Assembly (NCBI RefSeq): GCF_910592395.1
Contig: NC_088324.1
Location: 1,736,001 to 1,800,000 of the forward strand
Direction: 5' to 3'
Length of the DNA stretch: 64,000 nt
DNA from: Lineus longissimus
Lineage: Eukaryota; Nemertea; Pilidiophora; Heteronemertea; Lineidae
The position numbers and the translations under genes are program-made. Positions 11,306 through 21,227 of this stretch are shown here, piece after piece. The notes under the pieces were generated by a model. The model ran no database searches. It was given only the letters and a program-made list of their open reading frames with translations, and was not told where the DNA came from. Each line of letters begins with the position of its first letter. Position 1 is the first letter of the stretch.

Positions 11306-13224
11306 ATGGTTTCGACGAAACACTGCTGTTACGGGACTTGCAACAGTGATTCTCGATACTCTGAGAGCCCCCATATGCAAGGAATTTCGTTTATACCGTT
11401 TCCAAAGTCATTTACTCGGGGCGAAAAGTGTGATCGTTGGGCAAGGGCTTGTGGAAGACTAAGGTTTGACAGGACTAAAATCACTAGGAATCTGCACGAA
11501 ACATTTTGTTGGAGGGAATGGGCCAACAGCAGAGCACCCAGATCCTGTACCAGCTGCTGCTGTTCCTGAACAGGTAAGTCATAAGTGATGGCCATCTACG
11601 GTACTGGTGTGACTGGGGTACCAAAATATAGGCTGCAGAAATACATACATACATTACATGTGCTCCTCCTAGTCCTATGACCATTGACCTTTTCATGGAC
11701 ATAGTCCCATATAATTGTTTTTAATAATATAAGTTACAAGAAATTCATGATGATTTAATCAAGTGTTTTATTTAGCCAATTATCTAAAACATGGTTTGTC
11801 ACAATTGTGGGGGAAACCACACTGGGGACATGTGGTTTCACTATCACTGTCAACAACAAGTTCTGGCATGAGTGGCTGAGCTGGATCAAAGACTTCACTT
11901 TCCTGCATCATGTCCTGTGTAAATCCATAGGAAATTTTGGGGGTGTGAATTGGTGCACAACATTGACAAACTCCATAGGGCATGTCACAAGACACACACA
12001 TCTCTGCTGGAAATACAGGGCTATCAGGGTTTACTCTTATCTCTCCACTTCCACAGTCCTGTTCAGAGTCGGGCTCTAGATCAGTCTCGGATACATGAGT
12101 AATATCACTTAGGTCACTGTCACTGCTGTCTGACCAGTCTGCAAAATAAAAGAAGACATATTTTACTGATGGAGTACCTGCTGTTTCTTGCATTCTGTTT
12201 CATCTTGTAATTCTATTTATTCTTGTTTCCAGGTTGAAAACTTCAAGCGTAAACGCAAAGCACCGGCGCCCCGTGGCAGAGCAGTCTCAAAGAAGCAGAA
12301 AACTGATGCAGCTCTTGTACTACTCGACCTGTCCACAAGTTTTGGAGCTGATCAAGATGATCATGAGGATGCAGATGATAAGTGGCATTGTGCATGTTGC
12401 CAGTACAACAAGGGGACTGGCAGTGAATTACGCCAAACTAAGGACCAGGACACGCAGACTATTGATGTAACTCCCTTGCAAGCAGATCAGGATACACCAA
12501 CTCATGTTACTCCCCTGAAAGACCAGGGTATGCAGACTGTATACGACAAGTATACCTTAGGGGCCAAAATTGAAACTTTAATCTTGAAAAGACAAGAAAC
12601 ACCATCTCCCCCTGCCAATGGGCAAAGTCAAGGTCAGAATGATGCAGCTTGTACACTGAGTTTGGAAGCTGTTAATTCTTGCCCAAGCCATTCTATTCAT
12701 TCAAGAATATCAGGTGTGTGATTGACTGTACTGAATTTTTTGTACAAATGCCCAGAAACTTTGAACGACAAGGAAACTTGTACTCTAGTTATAAGAACCA
12801 CTGTACATTCAAATCACTGATAGCAGTTGCTCCAAATGGCACTGGTGTATATATTTCAGATCTTTTTGAAGGGGGCATAAGTGACAAAGAATTATTTGAA
12901 AGATGTGGCATTATGGACCATCTGATGCCAGGTGATTTGGTCTTGGCAGATCGAGGCTTTACTGTAAAGGAGATTCTAATGGGTAAACAAGTTGATTTAA
13001 ATATACCTCCCTTTCTTATGGGTAGGAAATGTCTCACTCCACAAGAAGAACTTTTGACTAGATGAATTGCAAAAGCTCGTATACATGTAGAGCGGTACAA
13101 CGAACGCCTAAAAAGGTTTCGAATTTTAGCCAATACTATCCCACTGTCTCTGGCACCTTTGGCAAATCAAGTAGTTTTTGTTGCCTGTTGTTTGGTCAAT
13201 TTTCAAGATGAACTGGTCAAGTAG
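11306..13224 (+). pseudogene. THAP-domain / DDE_4 transposase, degenerate
   Basis: Exon 1 (11306-about 11572, donor CAG|GTAAGT) encodes a THAP zinc finger: KHCCYGTCNSD, ISFIPFPK, DRWARACGR, then ICTKHFVGGNG. It needs a phase change just before ICTKHF at about 11490. Exon 2 starts about 12232 with a basic RKRKAPAPRGR segment and reaches AAKIETLILK-like sequence, in frame to 12721. The DDE_4 domain follows from about 12688: Asp in CVIDCTEFF, Asp in LADRGF, Glu in RIHVERYN. The helix-turn-helix region normally between these parts is missing. TGA at 13063-13065 interrupts TR-stop-IAKARIHVER. The family cuts and inserts DNA transposons. This copy is inactive through a frameshift, a deletion and a nonsense codon. 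It is convergent with the YqaJ gene at 13516. Confidence 0.85.
11780..12138 (-). CDS. Orphan acidic, cysteine-rich exon antisense within the THAP gene intron
   Basis: This terminal exon has a good acceptor (TTTTATTTTGCAG) at 12138/12139 and about 118 codons to a stop. It starts with a Ser/Asp run (DWSDSSDSDLSD) and has paired cysteines: CVSCDMPYGVCQCC, and CPQCGFPHNCDKPC at the end, which looks like a small zinc knuckle. No family was recognised. It sits entirely inside the plus-strand THAP intron. Splicing from the upstream YqaJ exon (a GTGAGT donor overlaps its stop) does not join in phase in my reading. It could be the last exon of another minus-strand product of the same element. Confidence 0.4.
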
Positions 13225-13515
13225 GTCTGTCAAGTGATAGGAATATGGGGGCCTGTAAGATTGCAATCTCTCTCAAGGGACTTTACAGTAACCATTGCAC
13301 TCTGTACATTGTAGATCCAGAAATTTTGAGTTACAGTAATTATGTTGTGTTCTAAAGCATGTAAAAATACTTAAATACATTTACTAGTTTATTTAAAAAA
13401 CAACCATTATTTCATTTTTTTTCTTGTTATAAAATCAGTGTACATGTACATGTATGCATTTGGAATGTGTCAGTTCAGAGATTCACAGAACAAAAGGAGG
13501 CAGTTCTCGTGGAAC

Positions 13516-15168
13516 TCACATCTCAAATATCTCTGGGGCCACTAGTCGGTGCCAAAGGTCAACAACAGGGCGGATCATGGATTGTATAAAGCTGTGGTCC
13601 CTCCTTATTCTCTGAATGCTCGGTGCACCTTTCCCAGAGTAGAGAACAAGGTCACACCACTCAAGTTCTGTTACAAACAGCTGAAACTGTATCTGGTAGT
13701 GATACTGATGTTCTCTCTTCAGCTCCAGGGAGCCGCTGTCACTTATTTTGAAACAAGCACTGCTGAGATTTTGTTTTGGACACTGTCCACTTTCAACAGC
13801 TTCCTTCAATTTGCTAGGGGCGAAACTTTGCAGCAACTTCAGTGTTTTTATTTCTAATAGTCCTTTTTGGGGAGTCTCAGACGGATCTATCACAACACCA
13901 TCAGGACTGCAGCCAAGTTCAGGCATGCTGTTGTTGACCCAGAAACCGGTCTCCTCTACATGAAAGCCAGGAACTTTAGCCTTCATTATGGCGGCATATT
14001 GTCCCCTAGCCTTTGGTTCTTCCTCTAAACCCTTCTGCATCCATTTCGTCTGGAAGTGCTCAGTTTTCCACAAATGTTGCCTAAGAAAATTTGTATAAGA
14101 TGCTGGAGGATTCTTTTTCACAGCATCAGTTTTTACAGTTTTTCCAAGACTGGCAGCTTCCTTTGCATAAGAGGCAGTCATTCTACACCATCTGTTCTGT
14201 CCCCATGCAAACGATTGACTCTGCAACTCCGTGTCAGGAACCATGTTTACCTGACGTGGTCCACTGATCTGGCAGTTGGCTTGCAAAAGGGAAATCTGTT
14301 GTTGCAGAAACTCCTTCCGTTCAGGAGTAAGTGGGTAGTCCTCATACTTGTACTTTAAAACCGTTTCCCACATACTCCTGCTTCCATTGGATGAGATATA
14401 CTGCAGATTCTGTAAGAACTGGTTTACCTGTCCCATGGATATTTTTTGCTTGGTTGGTGGCCTAGGGTCACAGTAGATGGTGTTGAATCGACTGCCTGAA
14501 CTAAGTTTATCGTACAACGCCTTGTGGACCTCCTTGGGATCTTTCCCTGTTCTCCCTCCTTATTCCACTGGCAAAGCTTTTCCGTACAAGTCTTGGCACT
14601 GTCATATCCGTGTTTCTGGACATGCTCCCAAACATGCAGCAACACTGCTGCCACATGGCTGCATCGCCCCATTGCAGACGCCTTGCACTCACAACTGCTA
14701 TCGAGAATGGAACCGCTGGCAGCAGATAAAGTCACAGTAACTTTGTATGGTGGCCCTGCTCTCATTGAAGGCAAAACCCCAGCTTTGATATAATAGTGTC
14801 CTGTTGAAACATTGTCGTGCACATCAGAGACATTGCGGGAATCGACGTACTGTTGTCCCTTTTGAAGGGCCTTCGATGTCATATGGGACAGGTCACAAGC
14901 GTCTTCCTCTCCATCATCTTCTCCACCGACATTCAAGAACTGAATGGACTCTAAGAGAAAATGGTAGATGTGGCCATAGTTGAAGTTGCTGGGCACCTGA
15001 TTTGCGGGAAATGTTTTCCAATTCGTTATGGGCAGAACTGGTACTGTGGGTTGAGGTGGCACCTGGTGGTTTGAGTAGGCCTGCGACATCTTCAAGGCGT
15101 ACCACTTACCTCCATCAACCGTGATAGACAACTTTTCTGACTCGCCACTACTGAAACAGTCTCTGCAT
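13516..15168 (-). pseudogene. SWIM zinc finger + YqaJ viral-recombinase-type nuclease
   Basis: The exon acceptor (TGTTATTTCAG) is at 15168/15169. The first frame (to 14424) carries a SWIM finger, CECKASAMGRCSH (CxC...CxH), and helical HVAAVLLHVWEHVQKHG. The second frame (14517-13516) carries a YqaJ-like exonuclease: WGQNRWCRMTASYAKEAAS, GLEEEPKARGQYAA, LGCSPDGVVID, GLLEIKTLK, QYHYQIQFQLFVT. The core residues E, D, E-x-K and Q are all visible. The phase shifts near 14550, where KEGEQGK continues as DPKEVHKALYDKL. That single frameshift separates the two domains. The family is a PD-(D/E)xK nuclease, probably acting on DNA ends. Linkage to the THAP transposase suggests an accessory role in transposition. 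Confidence 0.8.
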
Positions 15169-15171
15169 CTG

Positions 15172-16205
15172 AAATAACAAATGGGAAACTAATTAGAAAT
15201 TTCAGGTTTTGGGTTGAAATACCAATACTAGGCCTTCTGATTTGGTTTTTCTTTTTTTTGTTTTATACGTAAACATGTACATATACTGGTCCACCAGTAG
15301 TTAGGAGTACACGAAAAAATTTTTGCGCTATGGGAATTCTCTTGTTATCATGAAAGCAGTGTCACGCAACGCGTATTCGAGAGTAGTTTCCAATGGGGAA
15401 TGCTTACTCGCTGAGGTAGGCATAAAATACTCGGTTTTGGATGGCTGTGTTTTTCATTTTTATGAGGACCTTTTGAATTTTTTTTAATCAGAGTTCTAGG
15501 GACAAAATTGCCCTTGACCTTTGTGTCCTCATAATAATTATGTCAACTTGTATATGTTCCCATAAGCCCTGAAAATACCAAATCAAACGTATTTCTGTCA
15601 GGTGTGCTCAATTTCATTTCGTTCAATAACATTTGTAGTTGTATTCCGATCAAACGGGCTTAATATGATTACTTTATATGTCTAATTGTTTAAGTCACTC
15701 AAAGTAGACGCAGTTGACTCGATCACAAGCATCAATGGCTTCACTGATCTCTAAATGATACACATTTATTTGTGACTAGTGTTTGGCTTCGTACGTTAAT
15801 ACTTTTCTTCAATTATAGTAGAAAGGTTTTGAATTTGTCGAATGCCGCCTGATCGAGGAGGCAACACGAGTGCACAGTTATCTTCCGGTTTGATGTTGTT
15901 GCTGATAATGGAAGCTTGGAGAAGTAAACCTGGCATATGTGCGTAGCTGGAGAAGATCGGAGCTACCAGAAAAAAAATAAATTTGCCATATAGTGTCATT
16001 TTGCCCCTGAGAGCCGTCAAACATTGTCATGGTAGTTTGTTATTAAACACCGTGGTCAATCTTTCCTTCGGTGGGCTACTGCCATTTGAAAAAAAAGTAG
16101 GATGATGGCTCGAAAGGTGACTTTGCATGGCCAACTCTGACACATTTAACCTATAACTGAACACATTTGGTGACGGTCGTGTTATAGCGGAAATGGTGGC
16201 CATTA
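15172..16205. other. No gene recognised
   Basis: AT-rich DNA between the YqaJ gene and the SINE-like element. A short open frame at 15796-16020 (minus) has a hydrophobic stretch but no recognisable domain or splice context. The 5' part of the YqaJ-SWIM gene and one end of its transposon probably lie here. Confidence 0.5.
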
Positions 16206-16214
16206 TTTTTCAGT

Positions 16215-16500
16215 ATCGGATCGAGGGGATCAGTGGCAGAGTGGTTACAACACTGGGCTTATAACCAGGAGGTTGTAGGTTAAATTATCAGACGGATCAA
16301 CACTGTTTCCTGTGTCCTTGAACAAGGCACTCAACCTTACTTGCTTCTCTACACCCAGGAGTAAATGGTACCAGGCTTGCCTGGGAAGTTAACCTGCGAT
16401 AGACCAGCATCCCATCACATCGCGGCTCTGGCAATAGCCCAGACGACTTTAGCTTAACTTTAATTGGAGTGAAATGGTGTCCGTATTGTGCACCCACCTT
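16215..16500 (+). mobile_element. tRNA-derived SINE-like element, degenerate
   Basis: gatcagtggcagagtgg matches a pol III A box (TGGCAGAGTGG) and gcttataaccaggaggttg resembles a tRNA anticodon/variable region, followed by a weak B-box-like ggttaaatta. Downstream cactgtttcctgtgtccttg-aacaaggcactcaacc resembles a conserved SINE body found in many marine invertebrates. No clear poly-A tail or target duplication was seen. The D/T-loop structure is too degraded for a functional tRNA. Confidence 0.55.
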
Positions 16501-17160
16501 TCAAGTCCGTAATGCTATTACACTTTCATTTAAATATCTTTGAGAATAGAAAAGTATTTTTCTGCACATAATCGTGAGACATAACTGCATCTGTCACTAA
16601 GAAGCCCATGTTTTGCAAAGGATTGGTCCTCATAATGGCCATTTCTCATATTAGGGCAGGACCTCATAAATGGCCATTTCTCATATAGGGCAGGTCCTCG
16701 TAAACGCAGTTCCTAATAAAAGAACATTTGATAGATCTTTTTGTCACTATGATGACCTTTTTGGTGTTGGAAAAAGACTCGGCCCTTAATAGGGAGCGCA
16801 GATCATCGTGAACGACAGTGCCTCATTGATGTGCATGGACCATACTTCTATTTGAAATTTGGCTAAAAACATGTCCTCTTGATGGAAATTTTATACAGTC
16901 AGGTCTTCATAAATTTTCGTGCCTCAAAAATGCAGGTCCCCATAGCGAATAGTCCATGCATCTTTTGTTCTCTCTGGATACCTTTTCGATATCTTCGGCA
17001 AAGACCATTTCTGCATTTAAAGGACACTTTATGGATGTCCTCGTGATTGGTCGTTCCTCGTCAACTGACCCTGAATCCTTCTTCTCCTATAAGGACATTT
17101 TTATATTGTGGAAAGAACACGTCCGCAAGAAGGATCACACTGACTACTAATGCACTGGTC
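16501..17160. other. No gene recognised
   Basis: Unique-looking DNA with a local duplication of the phrase cataa-tggccatttctcatat near 16630 and 16668. Short open frames overlap on both strands and none has a recognisable domain. Confidence 0.5.
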
Positions 17161-17234
17161 GTGACTGATCCTGGGGATATTGCCAGATATATTGGCCGTG
17201 ACTGATCCTGGGGATATTGCCAGATATATTGGCC
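17161..17234. repeat. 37-bp tandem duplication
   Basis: Two copies of gtgactgatcctggggatat-tgccagatatattggcc lie head to tail and are apparently identical. Confidence 0.85.
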
Positions 17235-18954
17235 GAAAGTCATCAACTTCGAAGAAGTTCATGAAGTACCAACAACATATTGTGTAATCAAGGACCACAC
17301 AGACACAAAGATAAGAAAAGATTTTGGTTTGATATAGAAATCATGATAAAATGTTTATTTCATTGTTATGTAGCATACTGTGCTTGGAAAGAACACAACA
17401 TTTTGCAAAACTATATCACCTAGAGATATAACCTAGGACAATGTTAAAAAAATTACCATGATCATGAATATGTTTTATGATACATTAATTTTTAGAAAGC
17501 CAGAAAATCAATTACAATTATCCTATATCGGATGGTTTATTGTCACGATTCTAACAAACTCAGTAGTAAATGGGGTAGCTCTATCTGAAATATTGTCAAA
17601 AGCACGTTGTTTTACAAAGTCATCATTACTCGGACGGTTTGCCGTCACGTTAACACAACAATTTATGTCTGCGAGTATGAAATTTGCCCAACCCAATAAC
17701 GTATGTCTGCTATTTATCAATAACCATCAGCATCTCACACGTATCAATGGAGGTTTCTCTTATTAAGAATACAAAGGAAAGAGCCAACAGTAAACTTGAT
17801 TGTAATTATTTCATAGTCCCCAATAGAGTGCAGGCTTTTTTATCATCTAAGTGCGTGACATCTACATCTACCTATGACGCCAAAACCAATATTTAGAACG
17901 ATTGATTAAAATTTCCCTGGTCACTATCGCAAAAAGTATTTTAGTACCCCCCCCCCCTCCCACCATCAACCAGTTCGTCTTCATGCAACAAGGTGAAAAC
18001 AATGCAAGCAAATGGTCAAATGGCAAACTAAAGGTCTAGGTGATATTCTCATGTCCCTACAACAATTGCCTGTCTTTGTGGCCCTACTACATGTACTAGT
18101 GACCTCAGCTTCTGATGGAATCACGTGCTAATTATCAGAAAATTATCTTCGTAACAAAATGATTGTAAGCACGTAGTTAATGACAACCCAAATAACCTCC
18201 GGTTTCCAAGTCCACCCGCAAAGTCAGCACTCAGATGCACTGAAACACATAAATCAAAGGAGGTCCACTAAAGAGGAATCAGCTCAATGGAACTGTATTT
18301 ACGATTTTTAAGTCTTTGATGTGCGTGGGATGATACTAATTCGGTCCATTATGCGCTGAACAATTGAAGAAGACTTGAGCCTCTTCTGACTTAGTGGAAT
18401 CCTTTGCTCTCAAGCAAATACCGTGTAACTAGCTAACATTTATTTTCAGTGAGTGGTCAAGATTAAACCAAGAGACAGAATGTAAGAAGAGATTGACGCA
18501 TGCCAACGTGGTTTCTTAGCAGACACAACACAATTCACGTCACGTTGTTTTGAACGCGAGTGAATGTTTCCATGCCATCTACAGCTACTTTAAGATTCCA
18601 ACACCATATCATCCAATCATCCCCTTTCCCAACCACAAAATATTGAATATCCCACTACGAGCGTCAGCTACGAGAATATTATGCTCATCAATGAAGACAA
18701 TGTTTCCGCGACGCTTTGTAACTGGGGCCCAACGACAGGATCGGGAAATCTTTTATTTTCCGCTGGTTGTCGATAGAAACTAGCTATTTGTGTAAATCTC
18801 GCTGGTTCACAATAAGATCCGTCTGCGACAATCAACCTAAGAGGTATTATGCTCATGAGTAAAGTCAAGACCACCAGCAGTTTCAGCACACCAATGAACC
18901 CACAGTTACATTTCATGGAAGAAATCTGAACGATTACCAAGTATGCTCGATGGA
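17235..18954. other. No gene recognised; poly-C tract
   Basis: AT-rich DNA with a C12-type run at about 17947-17958. No open frame has a domain, splice context or codon pattern that supports a gene. Confidence 0.5.
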
Positions 18955-19000
18955 ATACCACCCACCCACCCACTCGCCCACCCACTCGCCCACCACTACA
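18955..19000. repeat. Short CCCAC/CTCGCCCAC microsatellite
   Basis: An imperfect run of cccacccacccactcgccca units marks the left edge of the nested repeat region that extends to about 20.75 kb. Confidence 0.7.
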
Positions 19001-19420
19001 CTACATATCCAAACAGACCCAACCTGGCTCAACCCCCACTATCGTGTGCTGGAACTTACATTGACATCTAACACATCTACACAGAACCAACCCTATCCGA
19101 CCCCACTCGCGTGTGCAGGCCAACAAATGATTGTTAGTACATCGTTAGGGAGAACCCAAATAACACTTTCATCACTTTGATGACCTCTTCCCGCTTGTGG
19201 GGATTAGGACTTTAACGAAGTAGCTTTATAACGCGGAGAAATGGGGGAGATTGATTGGGATCTTGACTAACATCAGGTGGCCCCGTTACCAACAGACGAT
19301 GTCCCCGTAGCTGCCCGCTCAGTTGCTTAAACTGTTGCATGAATGTAACTAGCAGAACACCGCACCATTCATGCATTATGCACAAGCTGGAGTCCCTGAA
19401 TCCGACATGTTAAACCCTGA
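19000..19420. repeat. Diverged relative of the 532-bp repeat
   Basis: Phrases aacagacccaacctgg, gtgtgcaggccaacaaatga and ctcagttgcttaaactgttgc occur here in the same order as in the 19725 and 20257 copies, but with many differences. The segment ends in a single cattcatgcattatgcac motif rather than an expanded array. It looks like an older, unexpanded copy. Confidence 0.55.
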
Positions 19421-19724
19421 TTGGAAGATGCCCTGTACGATGCCCTGTAGTCTCAAGAAAATAAAGAAAAAAAGAATCGCAATTTTTATTATTGCGTATT
19501 ATTCAATCCGTGCCAATTAACAAAGAGAAGATGTATTAGAGTGATTAACGTCTCGTAGAGTTGGTAATTGCCGTCTGACAAAGACAGATGGTTGTCAAGT
19601 TGCCTTCAAGATGTGTGAATGTTTCCATTCTTCCCATTAAGCGCTTATAATTTTCAGCACTTCTCGCTGCCTTTATACCCTTTCGTTACCACGAAAGTTT
19701 GAATTTCACTCTTCCCCCAACAGT

Positions 19725-20256
19725 AATAAGAACACTATATCGATTACTCAAGTGCACCCCCGCTACACATCAAAACAGACCCAGCCCACACCAACCCAAA
19801 TCTCGTGTACAGGCCAACAAATGACATTAATCGAATTGTATGAGATAGAACGCTAACAGCTTGCACTCATGTGAAGAAAGTTCATATTAGCTTCCCGTTC
19901 AGTTACCTAAACAGTTGCATAAGTGCAGCAAGCAGCACACTGCATCATTATGCAGAGGAACCAGCAGAACACTGCATCATTATGCAGAGGAACCAGCAGA
20001 GCACTGCATCATTATGCAGAGGAACCAGCAGAACACTGCATCAGTATGCAGAGGAACCAGCAGAACACTGCATCAGTATGCAGAGGAACCAGCAGAACAC
20101 TGCATCAGTATGCAGAGGAACCAGCAGAACACTGCATCAGTATGCAGAGGAACCAGCAGAGCACTGCATCATTATGAACAGAAAAAAGGGAGAAATATTG
20201 ACCTGAACTGATTACAGAGATTGTTGGAGGTGACGGGGACGTAATTGTCGTTCAGC
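19725..20256. repeat. 532-bp repeat copy 1 with internal 32-bp array (19938-20177)
   Basis: Starts aataagaacactatatcgat, then an acccagcccacaccaaccc region, then an array of about seven and a half 32-bp units (actgcatcattatgcagagg-aaccagcagaac). Each unit contains the inverted repeat CTGCAT-CATT-ATGCAG. The period of 32 leaves all plus-strand frames open, so the apparent peptides are repeat artefacts. Confidence 0.85.
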
Positions 20257-20755
20257 CTCAATAAGAACACTATATCGATTACTCAAGTGCACCCCCGCTA
20301 CACATCAAAACAGACCCAGCCCACACCGACCCAAATCTCGTGTACAGGCCAACAAATGACATTAATCCAATTGTATGAGATAGAACGCTAACAGCTTGCA
20401 CTCATGTGAAGAAAGTTCATATTAGCTACCCGTTCAGTTACCTAAACAGTTGCATAAGTGCAGCTAGCAGCACACTGCATCATTATGCAGAGGAACCAGC
20501 AGAACACTGCATCAGTATGCAGAGGAACCAGCAGAACACTGCATCAGTATGCAGAGGAACCAGCAGAACACTGCATCATTATGCAGAGGAACCAGCAGAA
20601 CACTGCATCATTATGCAGAGGAACCAGCAGAACACTGCATCAGTATGCAGAGGAACCAGCAGAACACTGCATCATTATGCAGAGGAACCAGCAGAATACT
20701 GCATCATTATGCAGAGGAACCAGCAGAGCACTGCATCATTCAATATGCGAGTTTT
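20257..20755. repeat. 532-bp repeat copy 2 with internal 32-bp array (20471-20738)
   Basis: A direct tandem copy of 19725-20256 with near-identical flank sequence and a slightly longer array of about eight units. Units alternate between catcattatg and catcagtatg variants in a different order from copy 1. This implies independent expansion or conversion after duplication. Confidence 0.85.
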
Positions 20756-21227
20756 ATCAGCCACCAACGATAAACATCCACAAGTATTGTCCCACTTCCA
20801 TCCATTTTCCCGCATAATATCAATCGAACTTCTAGTTATGTTAACCATCCATGCACTCGGGTAAAAAGTGTACAGACATGACAGTTGCAGCTCGACACGA
20901 AAAAACAATGCAAATTGATAATAAATTTCATGCATGCACAGATTACAATCCTAAAATAGACCTAAGAACATTATGCCACTTCAAATAAATATTTCAACTT
21001 GGTGTGTCATGCCTGCACAATTGGTTATTAGATTCATTAGCTATGATGAGCCTTAATTCGCAAAATAGTTGACCTAATGTTTTAGAATGTAAATGCGTTA
21101 CATATGTATATCGTTGCTATATCATTATCTGTTCAACTGCAATAAAAAAATGGTCCAGTGTAGGTAAAGGAACATCAAACTCTACATCAATGATTGGTTT
21201 CTAGATTAAAAGCTGAAGCTCAAAAAA
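20756..21227. other. No gene recognised
   Basis: AT-rich spacer between the nested repeats and the 3' end of the minus-strand tyrosine-recombinase-like gene. A tgcaataaaaaaatgg word at about 21138 is on the plus strand and has no linked gene. Confidence 0.4.

Larger units (their letters stand above)
11306..15168. mobile_element. Two-gene DNA transposon relic (THAP-DDE_4 transposase plus YqaJ-SWIM nuclease), ends not found
   Basis: A THAP/DDE_4 transposase on the plus strand and a SWIM+YqaJ gene on the minus strand face each other with about 290 bp between their stops. From memory, elements of the ISL2EU group of eukaryotic DNA transposons pair an IS5-related transposase with a YqaJ-type protein. 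The arrangement fits one autonomous element. I could not find convincing terminal inverted repeats outside the two genes, so the limits given are only those of the coding parts. Confidence 0.6.

Noticed and set aside
16215-16290. Possible functional tRNA gene
   Set aside because: An A box is visible, but the B box (ggttaaatta) is degenerate and no cloverleaf with acceptor pairing could be drawn. A SINE remnant fits better.
19935-20740. CRISPR-like array
   Set aside because: Units are contiguous 32-bp tandem copies without unique spacers, in a eukaryotic intron-bearing context.
19871-20864. Several overlapping plus-strand frames with repeated HCIIMQRNQQNTAS-type peptides
   Set aside because: The 32-bp unit has no stop in any plus frame, so all three frames read as repeats of the same peptides. 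This is a satellite effect and not a protein.
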